DNA of 64,000 bases from an uncultured bacterium (GTDB lineage: Bacteria > Bacillota > Clostridia > Lachnospirales > Lachnospiraceae): contig CAJMNR010000012.1 in the NCBI GenBank assembly GCA_905214875.1, positions 13,123 to 77,122 on the forward strand. Direction: 5' to 3'. The translations under genes and the position numbers were made by a program. The notes under the pieces are model-generated. The model saw nothing but the letters and a program-made list of their open reading frames with translations. It ran no database searches and was not told the DNA's origin. This document shows positions 8,607 through 17,855 of the stretch, piece by piece; the first letter of the stretch is position 1; every line of letters begins with the position of its first letter.

Positions 8607-9320
8607 TTAATTTCCTCCAATTGTTTCTCTTAATTTCTTTTTATATACATTTCCATACTTCGAAAAAGAAGTCGGATAAATTGCTAACTCATTTAAAATG
8701 GCTGATAGCCATAACGGCATTGCGCCTGCAATCTTGATTTCCATCAAGCGAAATCCTTCTTTTAATAGAAGTTCCCCATGATCCCCATCTTCTAAGTTCA
8801 AGTCATAATCACGGCTTCTGATATTCTGATCAAACGTGATTCTTAATTCCGGATCTTCCTTGCCAAACATTGCTATACGGTCATACGCTATGTATACCTT
8901 AGGTACCGGTTTATAAAACTTTAAAAAGTATTCAACTTCCTTTTGAATCTGGCTTTCCCCCTCTGGTGGAATATTATGAAGGGTAAATTCCTTTGCTGAT
9001 GCTAAGTCTAAGTCCATCCTTCTCTTATATACGATTCCTTTGTATTTTTTCTTAATTTCTAAAAATACTTTGCTCGACTCGGTTGGCACACCATAACTTC
9101 GTAAACGAAGCTTTTCCTTATATATTGGTTTTTCAAGGGAAGTTCGAATCAATTCGTCATGTTCAGTATCATAATAAATATTACAAATTGTATGAAGGCC
9201 ATACGAATCGATATCCATATGTTCTTTCAAGCGTTCCATTAATATGGGGTAGGTTGCTTCCTCAACCATATATTTTACCTCTACACGTTGAAACACTGAC
9301 TTGATATTTGACAACGTCAT
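8607..9320 (-). CDS. VTC-domain (polyphosphate polymerase-like) protein
   Basis: A 237-residue VTC-fold protein. The tunnel-fold family is recognised by its basic strands: EVKYMVEE near the N-terminus, KLRLRSYG, FLEIKKKYKGIVYKRRM, RITFDQNIRSRD and a final MEIKIAGAMPLWL with a glutamate near the C-terminus. In yeast VTC these line a tunnel that polymerises ATP gamma-phosphate; bacterial members beside DUF4956 are not well characterised. The start is ATG 9320 behind AGGAG; an in-frame GTG one codon earlier overlaps that site. It is divergent from the Cthe_2159-type lipoprotein, and the three genes form a recurring surface-associated module. Confidence 0.9.
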   Translation of the reverse strand: MTLSNIKSVFQRVEVKYMVEEATYPILMERLKEHMDIDSYGLHTICNIYYDTEHDELIRTSLEKPIYKEKLRLRSYGVPTESSKVFLEIKKKYKGIVYKRRMDLDLASAKEFTLHNIPPEGESQIQKEVEYFLKFYKPVPKVYIAYDRIAMFGKEDPELRITFDQNIRSRDYDLNLEDGDHGELLLKEGFRLMEIKIAGAMPLWLSAILNELAIYPTSFSKYGNVYKKKLRETIGGN

Positions 9321-9526
9321 CACTCCTCTCTTGTTTTCATGTCTCTATTAAACCAAGTAAATATGTTTCAAATTTGTACGATTTGTGACGGAATCGTGAA
9401 CTCAATATTTTGCATGTAAACTTACAAAAACAACAAAATAATCACAATGTATTCACGAACTTTTCATATTTTTTCATTAGGATAATACTATCAAAAAAAC
9501 AACGCTAAACTATAGGAGATAGAAAA

Positions 9527-11584
9527 ATGCATAATATAAAACGATTTTTAGGGAAAAAAGTTACAGTAACGATGATGACTGCTTTACTTGTTTCAAGTAC
9601 ACTTGTTGGCTGCAGTTCTTCTAATAAGAATACCGATCCTAATCCAACAGCTACAACATCTGCAACAGATTCTGCTGAAGTGGACTATTCCAATACGCCA
9701 ACAGGAAAAGAACTTTCCGTTGAATTTAAAACAAAAGATACTAATTCTAATTGGAAAGAAGAATCTTATGAAACAATCACATTAAATGGAGATTCCATTC
9801 AATATGATGGAAAGAACGCAACCGTTTCTAATAGTACGATTACGATTACTGCAGGCGGTGTTTACCATATCACAGGCGATTTAACAGACGGCCAGGTTAT
9901 TGTAAATGCAGCAAAAACTGATTTTGTCTGGATTGTACTTGATAATGCTTCTATTACTAATACAAAAGGTGCCGCCATCTATGCAAAACAATCTGATAAA
10001 GTGACGGTTACACTTGCAGAGAATTCTAAAAACACACTAACCGATGGCGAAACTTATTCGTATGAAGGAGAAGAAAAAGCACCTACTGCTTGCCTCTTTA
10101 GTAATGATGATCTTTCTATTAATGGTAGTGGACAATTAACCGTAACAAGTAATAGTGCTGACGGCATCTCTTCCAAAAATGATATTAAAATCGTAAGTGG
10201 TACGATTACCGTTAATGCCAAAGACGATGGTATTCGTGGAAAAGACTCTGTAGCGATTCAAAACGGAACGATTACAATTACAGCTTCCGGAGATGGTATC
10301 AAGTCTACGAATACAACAGAAGACGAGAACGGCTACATTTATATTGAAAATGGTACGTTTCATATTACCGCTGTAAACGATGGTATCCAGGCAGAAAAGA
10401 GCCTTTGTATCAAAGATGGTGCATTTACCATTACAACAAATGGTGGAAGTAAGAATGCTGTTCAAAAAACAGAAAATGAATTTGACCGAAGAGGCCAATT
10501 CCAACAAGAAGCTACTGCTACTGCAACTCCAGAAGCTACCACTACTGAATCGGTGAGTACAAGCTATAAGGCTGTAAAAGCTGGAAATAACATTTATATT
10601 ACAGGTGGAACTTTTACCATTGACAGTTGCGATGATGCCATCCATTCCAATAATACAGTAAACATCGATCAAGGTACCTTTACTATAACAACTGGTGACG
10701 ACGGTATGCATGCCGACAATGCGTTAACTATTAATAACGGAACCATTGATGTTGTTTCCAGCTATGATGGTTTAGAAGCTGCTGCCCTTACAATTAACGA
10801 TGGAACAATCAATATCACAGCATCTGATGATGGTATGAATGCAGCTGGTGGTGCTGATAGTTCCCAAGGAAATGCTCCATTTGGTGGCGACAACTTTAAA
10901 GAAGGTACCGACTATTCCATTACATTTAATGGTGGTACGATTACCGTAAACAGTGAAGGTGACGGACTCGATGCAAACGGATCCATTTATCAAAATGGTG
11001 GTACAATCTATGTAAATGGTACGACGATGGGTGGAAACGGAAGTCTTGATTATGATAATTCCTATATCATAACAGGCGGTGTTTTAATCACTACAGGTTC
11101 CTCCGAAATGGCCCAAGCTCCTTCCACAGATTCTACTCAAAACTCCATGTTCATCCAATATTCCAATACGATGAACGCTGGAAGCGAAATCAAACTTGCT
11201 GATTCCAAAGGTGCAACTGTACTTTCCTATACAAGTACGAAAAACTTTACAACTGTAGTCTTAAGCTCCGCAGATATTAAGCAAAATGAAACGTATACGC
11301 TATACAACGGAGCAACAAAATTATGTACAATCACTCCAACAAGCTCCCTTACCTGTGTCACTGACAGCGGAGAACAAACTACAATCTCTGAAAATGCCCA
11401 AGGCGGCGGACGTGGTAATGGCATGAAAGGCGGCCAAGGCCAAGCAGCTCCAAATGGCGAGATGCCAGAAACCCCAAACGGTGAAATTCCAGAGGCTCCA
11501 AATGGTGAAATGCCAAAAGGCAGCTTCCAACCTGACGGAAGTTTCCAACCAGCACCAACCACATCCTCTTCCCCAACTGCATAA
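9527..11584 (+). CDS. Cthe_2159-type beta-helix carbohydrate-binding lipoprotein
   Basis: A 685-residue exported protein. The signal peptide ends in a lipobox LVGC with Cys29, then a Thr/Ser-rich linker. From about 95 to 520 there are many short repeats built on (N/D)GT(I/F)xIx and DDGI/DGL turns, a right-handed parallel beta-helix as in the polygalacturonate-binding protein Cthe_2159. The Asp clusters at the turns probably bind calcium. A Thr/Ala-rich loop interrupts the helix near 325-345. The C-terminus is Gly- and Pro-rich with four tandem NGE(M/I)P units and a QPDGSFQPAP tail, likely a cell-wall spacer. The VTC and DUF4956 genes lie divergently upstream. Binding of pectic polymer is inferred from the family. 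Confidence 0.9.
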   Translation: MHNIKRFLGKKVTVTMMTALLVSSTLVGCSSSNKNTDPNPTATTSATDSAEVDYSNTPTGKELSVEFKTKDTNSNWKEESYETITLNGDSIQYDGKNATVSNSTITITAGGVYHITGDLTDGQVIVNAAKTDFVWIVLDNASITNTKGAAIYAKQSDKVTVTLAENSKNTLTDGETYSYEGEEKAPTACLFSNDDLSINGSGQLTVTSNSADGISSKNDIKIVSGTITVNAKDDGIRGKDSVAIQNGTITITASGDGIKSTNTTEDENGYIYIENGTFHITAVNDGIQAEKSLCIKDGAFTITTNGGSKNAVQKTENEFDRRGQFQQEATATATPEATTTESVSTSYKAVKAGNNIYITGGTFTIDSCDDAIHSNNTVNIDQGTFTITTGDDGMHADNALTINNGTIDVVSSYDGLEAAALTINDGTINITASDDGMNAAGGADSSQGNAPFGGDNFKEGTDYSITFNGGTITVNSEGDGLDANGSIYQNGGTIYVNGTTMGGNGSLDYDNSYIITGGVLITTGSSEMAQAPSTDSTQNSMFIQYSNTMNAGSEIKLADSKGATVLSYTSTKNFTTVVLSSADIKQNETYTLYNGATKLCTITPTSSLTCVTDSGEQTTISENAQGGGRGNGMKGGQGQAAPNGEMPETPNGEIPEAPNGEMPKGSFQPDGSFQPAPTTSSSPTA

Positions 11585-11600
11585 AATATGCATCTACTAA

Positions 11601-11640
11601 AAAAGCAGGAAACGACGCTATTTACGTTTCCTGCTTTTTA
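11601..11640. terminator. Bidirectional terminator between convergent genes
   Basis: Stem AAAGCAGGAAACG / CGTTTCCTGCTTT with A and T runs on both sides. It serves the plus-strand lipoprotein gene and the minus-strand DUF1846 gene. Confidence 0.88.
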
Positions 11641-11645
11641 TACAT

Positions 11646-13124
11646 CTATTTTTCAGTTACTTTTTCTTCAATCACTGGTTCACATGTTACATGGATTCCT
11701 AGTTTCTTTAATAACTTAATATCTACTGCACTTAACATAACAGAAGCGTGCGCTTCACAGCCTCTTAATTTTGGGAGTTGTTCTAATGCTAATCTTGCTG
11801 TTGCATCAGTCGCAGCACTTGCGGATAATGCGATTAAGATTTCATCCCCATGAAGTCTTGGGTTTTTACTTCCAAGATATTGTGTCTTTAATGTTTGGAT
11901 TGGCTCAATGGCATCTGGAGAAACTAAATGCACATCGTGGTCAATTCCTGCTAATACTTTTAAAGCATTTAAGATTGTTGCTGCTGTAGCACCTAATAGG
12001 CTGCCTGTCTTACCTGTAATGATTTGTCCATCAGGAAGACTGATTGCCGCTGCTGGTCCATTTGTAAGCTCACTTTTTTCTAATGCTGCAGAAATTACTT
12101 TTCGATCTTCTGGAGCGATTCCAGCTTGTTTCATTAGTAATTGTAATTTATAAACGATTTCTTTCGATCCTAAGCCTTTTTTCTGATCACATAACGCTTG
12201 ATAGTAACGACGTATGATTTCCTGTGTAGAAGCTTCTACGCATACTTCATCGTCAACGATACAATATCCTGCCATATTAACACCCATGTCTGTTGGGGAT
12301 TTATATGGGCTTACTTCCATGATTTGTTCAAACATAGCGTTTAATACAGGGAAGATTTCGATATCACGGTTGTAGTTTACAGTTGCTTTTCCATATGCTT
12401 CTAAATGGAATGGATCTATCATATTAACGTCATTTAAATCTGCAGTCGCTGCTTCATACGCAAGGTTTACCGGATGTTTTAATGGAAGATTCCAGATTGG
12501 GAATGTTTCAAACTTCGCATATCCTGCTTTTACTCCACGTTTATTTTCATGGTAAAGCTGGCTTAAGCAAGTTGCCATCTTACCGCTACCAGGTCCTGGT
12601 GCTGTAACAACAACTAATGGACGGCTTGTTTCTACGTATTCATTTTTTCCAAATCCATTTTCACTTAAGATAAATGGAACATTGCTTGGGTATCCTTCAA
12701 TTGGATAGTGAAGATATGACTTAATTCCAAGACGAGTTAAACGTTCACGGAACTTATCTGCAGATGGCTGTCCAGCATATTTTGTTATTACAACGCTTCC
12801 TACCATAAGGCCGCATCCTTCAAACATCTCTACAAGTCTTAATACATCCAGATCATAAGTAATTCCTAAATCGCCACGAACCTTATTTTCTTCGATAGCA
12901 TCTGCGCCGATAACAATAACGATTTCTGCCTGATCTTTCAATTCTAATAACATTCTTAGCTTACTGTCTGGCTCGAAACCTGGTAACACTCTAGAGGCAT
13001 GGTAGTCATCAAATAACTTTCCTCCAAACTCTAGATATAATTTGTTGTCATATTGAGAAATTCTTTCTCGAATATGCTCTGATTGCATTTTCAAATACTT
13101 GTCGTTATCAAATCCGATTTTCAC
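11646..13124 (-). CDS. DUF1846 (UPF0371) protein
   Basis: A 492-residue cytosolic protein matching the conserved UPF0371/DUF1846 family of Firmicutes and Actinobacteria by length and by its opening IGFDNDKYLKMQSEHIRERI, the phrase LEFGGKLFDDYHASRVLPGF, and TAPGPGSGKMATCLSQLYHE, a P-loop-like glycine-rich turn. Crystal structures exist for the family but no reaction is established. The start is a GTG (13122-13124) with GAGGT upstream. It is monocistronic, ending at the shared terminator. Confidence 0.92.
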   Translation of the reverse strand: MKIGFDNDKYLKMQSEHIRERISQYDNKLYLEFGGKLFDDYHASRVLPGFEPDSKLRMLLELKDQAEIVIVIGADAIEENKVRGDLGITYDLDVLRLVEMFEGCGLMVGSVVITKYAGQPSADKFRERLTRLGIKSYLHYPIEGYPSNVPFILSENGFGKNEYVETSRPLVVVTAPGPGSGKMATCLSQLYHENKRGVKAGYAKFETFPIWNLPLKHPVNLAYEAATADLNDVNMIDPFHLEAYGKATVNYNRDIEIFPVLNAMFEQIMEVSPYKSPTDMGVNMAGYCIVDDEVCVEASTQEIIRRYYQALCDQKKGLGSKEIVYKLQLLMKQAGIAPEDRKVISAALEKSELTNGPAAAISLPDGQIITGKTGSLLGATAATILNALKVLAGIDHDVHLVSPDAIEPIQTLKTQYLGSKNPRLHGDEILIALSASAATDATARLALEQLPKLRGCEAHASVMLSAVDIKLLKKLGIHVTCEPVIEEKVTEK

Positions 13125-13345
13125 TTCTAATTACCTCACTCTAATGTACTTACTACTTTTGTATGCCTCACGAAACAGAACATAGTTCTGGACCTTTATT
13201 TATTATATGTTTTGCGCCCACTTCTATTTATAATGATTCACTCAGCTTTCAAAAATTAAGTTATCATTATATATTATCTATTTTAAAAAATCTAGACCTA
13301 TTTTTATATTAAGTGATTTTTTTCTCTTGAAAAAGAAAGTATCAA

Positions 13346-13383
13346 AGACGAAAGGCACCGCTTTTTTGCAGTGCCTTTCGTCT
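13346..13383 (-). terminator. Terminator of the soluble chemoreceptor gene
   Basis: Stem AGACGAAAGGCAC / GTGCCTTTCGTCT immediately after the stop codon at 13387. The following minus-strand bases are only moderately U-rich. Confidence 0.7.
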
Positions 13384-13386
13384 ATA

Positions 13387-14217
13387 CTATATATTGCTTA
13401 CTTTTTTGCAGATATCAGTTACCTTTTCGGCTGTCTTTGTAACGAGACCGAATACTTCTGTTAACTCATGAGCTGAATGCTTTTGTTCATTTGCAACCTT
13501 AGTAGAGGTATCAATACTTTCTCTTACTTCATCAAGTGATTTAATGATTCCTTCTAAGTTTTCACTGATTTTCATTGCAGAATCACCACTCATCTTAGAG
13601 AATTTTCTCATTTCTTCGGCTACAACGGCAAACCCTTGTCCTGCCTGTCCTACTCTTGCAGATTCAATGGATGCATTTAATGCAAGAATATTAGAATATT
13701 TTGCATTTTGTTGAATGGATGCGATTACAGTCGTCGTTTCATCAACATGTCCCTTAACCTTATCCGTAATTTCCTGTATCTTTTGCATTGTTTCCGCTAA
13801 TTTTATAGAACCTGAACGAATCTCTTCAATAGATTCGTCCGTTTTGGAAATAGAAGTAGTAAGTTCATTTGCACTTGTAATGATTTCTTCTCTTTTTTCA
13901 GAAGAAAATGTATACGTAACAACTCCAACAACTTCTTTCCCATCAAAGATTGGAGTAATTGTTCCTTCAAATGCTATACCAAATACTTCTTTTGGCACTT
14001 TGTTATATGAAGGTATTCCTGTTCGAATCACCTCAAATATCTTATCATTTTTATCTTCTATTTGAAACCCCACTTCAAAATCAATACCAATATCTTTGTC
14101 TTTAAAGAATGCTTCTACAACTCCCTCTGTATTAAACACACACACTGCTGCGTCTACCGAACTCATTTGTTTGAATAATGGTATCATTTCAATTAAATTT
14201 TTTAATCTTTGGTTCAT
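13387..14217 (-). CDS. Short cytoplasmic methyl-accepting chemotaxis protein
   Basis: A 276-residue chemoreceptor without transmembrane segments. Residues 1-110 form a small sensor-like domain with no recognised family. The rest is a coiled-coil MCP signalling hairpin whose tip, ILALNASIESARVGQAGQGF, matches the conserved CheA/CheW contact region. The signalling domain is short compared with full-length receptors (about 160 residues), so it belongs to a short length class. It may sense an internal metabolite or co-cluster with membrane receptors. Start ATG follows GGGAGAGGAAG. A TTGACT-16-TATAGA promoter lies at 14273-14300. Confidence 0.9.
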   Translation of the reverse strand: MNQRLKNLIEMIPLFKQMSSVDAAVCVFNTEGVVEAFFKDKDIGIDFEVGFQIEDKNDKIFEVIRTGIPSYNKVPKEVFGIAFEGTITPIFDGKEVVGVVTYTFSSEKREEIITSANELTTSISKTDESIEEIRSGSIKLAETMQKIQEITDKVKGHVDETTTVIASIQQNAKYSNILALNASIESARVGQAGQGFAVVAEEMRKFSKMSGDSAMKISENLEGIIKSLDEVRESIDTSTKVANEQKHSAHELTEVFGLVTKTAEKVTDICKKVSNI

Positions 14218-14272
14218 TTTCTTCCTCTCCCTAAGCTTTTTACATACACGCTCTATTAGATGTATAATTTAT

Positions 14273-14300
14273 TCTATAATGTACGCGAAAGCAAAGTCAA
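14273..14300 (-). promoter_or_regulatory. Promoter of the soluble chemoreceptor gene
   Basis: Minus-strand TTGACT (14295-14300), 16-bp spacer, TATAGA (14273-14278), about 55 bp before the start codon. Confidence 0.6.
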
Positions 14301-14396
14301 TAAAATCCAGCATTTTACATTGTGTGGTTTTTTCAATGTTGCTGAAGTAGCATTGGTACTACTGTAAACTTTTTTCATCTTTTCCCAAATAGGGGG

Positions 14397-14425
14397 TTGC
14401 ACTATTTTTGTCAATGGTATATAAT
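14397..14425 (+). promoter_or_regulatory. Promoter of the small-ORF transcript
   Basis: TTGCAC (14397-14402), 17-bp spacer, TATAAT (14420-14425). It faces a region holding only small ORFs and hairpins. Confidence 0.75.
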
Positions 14426-14487
14426 ACCAATTGTGAGTGAGGTTACTACATACACTCCATAAAATATTAAGAAAGAGAGGTAATACT

Positions 14488-14559
14488 ATGAACAGATTAA
14501 GTAACAGAAACATGTCAACTGAATACTCGAGTAAGATTACCTCGGTAATATGTAGATAG
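14488..14559 (+). CDS. Candidate 23-residue leader peptide
   Basis: An ATG preceded by AGAGAGGTAATACT opens a 23-codon frame beginning MNRLSNRN and ending at TAG 14557. It lies between a strong promoter and a strong terminator (14585-14613). Its sequence contains two palindromes, TACTCGAGTA and ATTACC-TC-GGTAAT, so it could be an RNA control region rather than a functional peptide. No family is recognised. Confidence 0.42.
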   Translation: MNRLSNRNMSTEYSSKITSVICR

Positions 14560-14584
14560 TATTAGAAATTATAATGCATTTATT

Positions 14585-14613
14585 TGCCGTGGCGTCTGCT
14601 ACGGCATTTTTTT
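14585..14613 (+). terminator. Terminator after the leader ORF
   Basis: TGCCGT...ACGGCA stem followed by seven T. A second hairpin, GAAACAGC...GCTGTTTC, follows at 14623-14650. Because the next ORF (14732) has no obvious promoter of its own, this terminator may act as an attenuator. Confidence 0.82.
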
Positions 14614-14731
14614 GTCATAAATGAAACAGCAACTCCTGCTACGCTGTTTCTTGTAAAAAGCCTGCCCTGCAGCGTCCGAATTACCGAGCTATTCATACTC
14701 GAACCCACATAATTAGAAAGTAGGAATATGT

Positions 14732-14977
14732 ATGAATAGAGATTTAATTTTTATTAACATGATTATGAATAACAGCAGGAATGAAGTTGAGCAGCTTCCT
14801 GCATGGGCACGAGCTGAGCGCCTTCTTTATTGCGAAATTCCTTCAAAAAGGAACGCAACTAACACTCATCAACAGGTACATTTCACATTCGTAAAGCGAA
14901 ACATTGCAGATAGCTTACGAAAACTAGCAAATAAGCTTGATCCATTACAAGTACCAACTAATAAGGTACGCGTTTAA
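14732..14977 (+). CDS. Hypothetical 81-residue protein
   Basis: The ORF starts at ATG after a GTAGGAATAT stretch and ends directly before a strong terminator. The protein is soluble and basic, with a tryptophan-containing QLPAWARAERLLYCE segment and a helical KRNIADSLRKLANKLDP segment; no domain is recognised. Support comes from its position, with promoter, leader and terminator framing it, not from similarity. It opens with MNR like the upstream 23-residue ORF, and ATTACCGAG at about 14680 is the complement of CTCGGTAAT inside that ORF, suggesting RNA pairing between leader and this gene. Confidence 0.58.
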   Translation: MNRDLIFINMIMNNSRNEVEQLPAWARAERLLYCEIPSKRNATNTHQQVHFTFVKRNIADSLRKLANKLDPLQVPTNKVRV

Positions 14978-14978
14978 C

Positions 14979-15027
14979 AAAAGGAGATACCGCATAATTA
15001 GTAACGATTATGCGGTATCTCCTTTTT
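14979..15027. terminator. Strong bidirectional terminator
   Basis: A 20-bp stem AAAAGGAGATACCGCATAAT with its complement and T runs on both sides. It ends the plus-strand small gene and probably the minus-strand amidohydrolase operon. Confidence 0.92.
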
Positions 15028-15087
15028 ATTTACGCGAACAACGAGCCAAAGTGAGGCTTGCATTCCCTTGGCGACTGTCTCGCAAAC

Positions 15088-16272
15088 TTATTTTTCTTGT
15101 TTTAGATGCTTGTCATCTTCGATTCGGTCATAAACAACCTGACCATCAATAATGGTATATAATGTGTTCGATTGTATTTCAAATGGACTTCCCGTAAAGA
15201 TTGCAATATCTGCATCCATTCCTTCCTTAATTCGTCCAACCCGATCATCTACCTTGCAGATTTTAGCAGCATTACATGTAATGGCACAAAGTGCTTCGTC
15301 CTCTCCCATTCCCATCTTTGCTGCAAATCCTGCGCATATCGGAAGATATTGAATTAAAGAAACTGGATGATCTGTCATAATTGCTACGAGGATTCCCGCA
15401 TTTGACAAAACACCTGGACTCTTTAAATCCGAATTCTGCACCTCTAACTTATTGCGGCTTGTAAGATGCGGTCCGCAGATTACTGGAAATCCACTTTTCT
15501 TTATCTCCTCTGCAATGATATGTCCTTCCGTACAATGGTCCAATGTCAAATCAAGATCAAACTCTTTGGCAATCCGGATTGCGGTCAAGATATCATCGGT
15601 GCGGTGAACATGCGCCTTTAAAGGAATCTTTTTCTCAAGCACGGGAAGCCACGATTCCATGCGAAAATCTTCCTCAAATTCTTCCGGCTTTGTCTTTTTC
15701 TTCTTTTTCTCATACTGCTTTGCCTTAAACAGTTCTTCACGCAGTAAGCCTGCAATTGCCATCCTTGTTGCCGGCATTTTATTCTGATTTCCATACTCCG
15801 TCTTAGGATTTTCTCCAAATGCGATTTTCATGGCTGCTGGTGCCTTCAGTACCATATCATCCACCGAGCGTCCATGAGTCTTAAGGAATGCAAACTGCCC
15901 TCCCACGACATTGGAGCTGCCTGGTCCTGCCATAATGGAAGTGATACCTGCCTGAATTGCGTTATGAAATGCTGGATCTAAAGGATTAATTCCATCAATC
16001 GCCCGAAGATATGGTGTCAGCGGATCCGTTAGTTCGTTACAGTCGTCGCCCTCTTTCCCTTTCTTTTCTTCAGTGATTCCAACATGGCAATGCGCCTCTA
16101 TGATTCCCGGCATGATAAATCCACCTTTGGCGTCAATCACTGGCTCTCCTTCTGGGATTTCTATCATTTCACCTACATAAGCGATTTTCTTTCCATCAAC
16201 CTTAATGCAGCCGTTATTTATCACTCGGCCATGATCCATTGTATGAATAGTTCCATTTATTATCCAAAACAT
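15088..16272 (-). CDS. Imidazolonepropionase-like metal-dependent amidohydrolase
   Basis: A 394-residue TIM-barrel hydrolase. The N- and C-terminal strands form the composite beta-sandwich (IINGTIHTMDHG and DADIAIFTGSPFE). Metal and catalytic positions are visible: HCHVG after GGFIMPGIIEA, then HVHR, DHCTEGH and the late aspartate in MTDHP, the order expected for the subtype that includes HutI-like and prolidase-like enzymes. A lysine-rich insertion (KKKKKTKPEEFEED) sits near residue 195. Such enzymes hydrolyse cyclic amides or dipeptides; the substrate is unknown. The alpha-galactosidase gene ends 63 bp upstream on the same strand, so co-transcription is possible. Confidence 0.9.
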   Translation of the reverse strand: MFWIINGTIHTMDHGRVINNGCIKVDGKKIAYVGEMIEIPEGEPVIDAKGGFIMPGIIEAHCHVGITEEKKGKEGDDCNELTDPLTPYLRAIDGINPLDPAFHNAIQAGITSIMAGPGSSNVVGGQFAFLKTHGRSVDDMVLKAPAAMKIAFGENPKTEYGNQNKMPATRMAIAGLLREELFKAKQYEKKKKKTKPEEFEEDFRMESWLPVLEKKIPLKAHVHRTDDILTAIRIAKEFDLDLTLDHCTEGHIIAEEIKKSGFPVICGPHLTSRNKLEVQNSDLKSPGVLSNAGILVAIMTDHPVSLIQYLPICAGFAAKMGMGEDEALCAITCNAAKICKVDDRVGRIKEGMDADIAIFTGSPFEIQSNTLYTIIDGQVVYDRIEDDKHLKQEK

Positions 16273-16335
16273 AAAGCCACCCGTCTCCCAAATAATCTAC
16301 TAATAGGATAACAATTTTGGTGGCTGATATTCATC

Positions 16336-17631
16336 TTATTCATATAACTTTAACAGACGTGCTCCATGGTTCGGAACATTTACTGACATTGTCTGTTTAA
16401 ATGTTCCAAGCTCCCTATGTGTCCATAAGTCTTTTACTTGATAACCTCCATACAAGCCAAAAGTTCCAAAGGAAAACTCTACGTTTATCTTGCTGTTTGA
16501 GGTATTAAAGATAGCGATATATTTGCTGCCATCTTCATCGTCACTTGACCAAATGACAGTATCTTGTGTACGCATAATCTGTCTTGCACCAAAAGAGTGC
16601 TTTAAGAGGCGTAAGACTTCTTCGTTTGTTAATAACGATAAGGTCCACTCATCATTATCCCTTAGCTCTGCTCCTACCATCAAAGGGGAACGGAACATAC
16701 ACCACAAAGTCATCATGGTGACTTGCTCATTTTTTGTAAAATTGGTAAAGCGCTCGTTTTGATTGTAGCCTTCCTTATTAATGGCGATATGGCCAAGTGG
16801 AAGCATATCACAGTCTGGCCAGCATCCCTCTTTTACAAACGGACTCCAAACATTACAACGTTCAAACATATGATATAGTTGTGGCCAGTTATCCCAAAAG
16901 TCTCCGGTAATTCTCCACATATTCGCATTCTTGCAAAGATGGTTTGCTTCCTCAACGACTGCTGGTCCTGGTGACAGACTTAAGACAATGTCACGTCCAC
17001 AATTGTCAATTGCCTTACGAATCATCTCGATCTCCAATTTTGCTGAGTATGGCTCCTGTGGCTTAAACTCTGTATTACAGATATCATCTACTTTAACAAA
17101 ATCGATCCCCCATTCTGCATATAGCTCAAATAAGGAATTATAATAACTTTGTGCTCCTTCTGCCTTTGGATTAATGCCATACATATCCGTATTCCAAGAA
17201 CAGATGGAATAGCTTTGTGCAATGTCTCTTGCTGTCTGGCTGCTTCCTTTAATCTTTGTAGCTGCGTGAACCGCCTGTCTTGGGATGCCACGCATAATAT
17301 GAATTCCGAATTTTAATCCGAGGTTATGTACATAATCACAAATTTCTTTAAATCCTTTGCCGTCTTTAGCAGAAGGAAAACGATTTACTGCTGGAATAAG
17401 CCTAGAATACTCATCCATTTCCAGTGGATAAAAATGATTATATTCTGTTGATTTCGCCTTTGGTTCATACCACTGGATATCGCAAACGATATATTCCCAC
17501 CCATATTTCTTTAAATACTTGGCCATATAATCCGCATTTCCCTTTAACTGCTCCTCCGTCACGGAAGCCCCGTAACAATCCCAGCTGTTCCATCCCATCG
17601 GTGGAGTCATTGCACATGCATTCTTGTCCAT
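16336..17631 (-). CDS. Glycoside hydrolase family 27 (alpha-galactosidase type)
   Basis: A 431-residue retaining glycosidase without signal peptide, so it acts in the cytoplasm on imported oligosaccharides. The GH27 opening TPPMGWNSWDCYG is present, with the substrate-pocket CDIQWY, the nucleophile region FVKVDDIC and an acid/base candidate aspartate in RITGDFWDNW. A C-terminal beta-sandwich starts around 350. The family covers alpha-galactosidase, alpha-N-acetylgalactosaminidase and beta-L-arabinopyranosidase; the WY in place of the usual WD/WY pocket pair does not settle which. The start ATG follows AGGAGG. No transporter is adjacent. Confidence 0.9.
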   Translation of the reverse strand: MDKNACAMTPPMGWNSWDCYGASVTEEQLKGNADYMAKYLKKYGWEYIVCDIQWYEPKAKSTEYNHFYPLEMDEYSRLIPAVNRFPSAKDGKGFKEICDYVHNLGLKFGIHIMRGIPRQAVHAATKIKGSSQTARDIAQSYSICSWNTDMYGINPKAEGAQSYYNSLFELYAEWGIDFVKVDDICNTEFKPQEPYSAKLEIEMIRKAIDNCGRDIVLSLSPGPAVVEEANHLCKNANMWRITGDFWDNWPQLYHMFERCNVWSPFVKEGCWPDCDMLPLGHIAINKEGYNQNERFTNFTKNEQVTMMTLWCMFRSPLMVGAELRDNDEWTLSLLTNEEVLRLLKHSFGARQIMRTQDTVIWSSDDEDGSKYIAIFNTSNSKINVEFSFGTFGLYGGYQVKDLWTHRELGTFKQTMSVNVPNHGARLLKLYE

Positions 17632-17757
17632 ACTGTTTCTTACCTCCTAAAACACCTTTTTCTATTGATTTTCCTATGTCACTTCCCATTTGTCTGCTAC
17701 CGAATATTATACCCCTCTTTTAGAATCATTTCAGCCATAAGTAAATATTCTACAAAC

Positions 17758-17797
17758 GAAAAACAAGATGCCACATGCATTACTGGGACACCTTGTT
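17758..17797 (-). terminator. Terminator of the DUF2268 peptidase gene
   Basis: Minus-strand AACAAGGTGTCC...GGCATCTTGTT stem with one G-U pair, followed by TTTTT. Confidence 0.7.
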
Positions 17798-17855
17798 CTC
17801 TATACCTTTTAAATAATACTTTATATGTTTTAAGAGCATCTTATTTCTGAAGTTA

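Noticed and set aside
10136..10711. Long minus-strand ORF inside the beta-helix lipoprotein gene
   Set aside because: It is the complement of repeated NGT/DDG codons; the plus-strand gene has a signal peptide, ribosome site and terminator.
15088..16272. Assignment as imidazolonepropionase (HutI)
   Set aside because: No other histidine-degradation genes are adjacent and the lysine-rich insertion is atypical, so only the superfamily is named.
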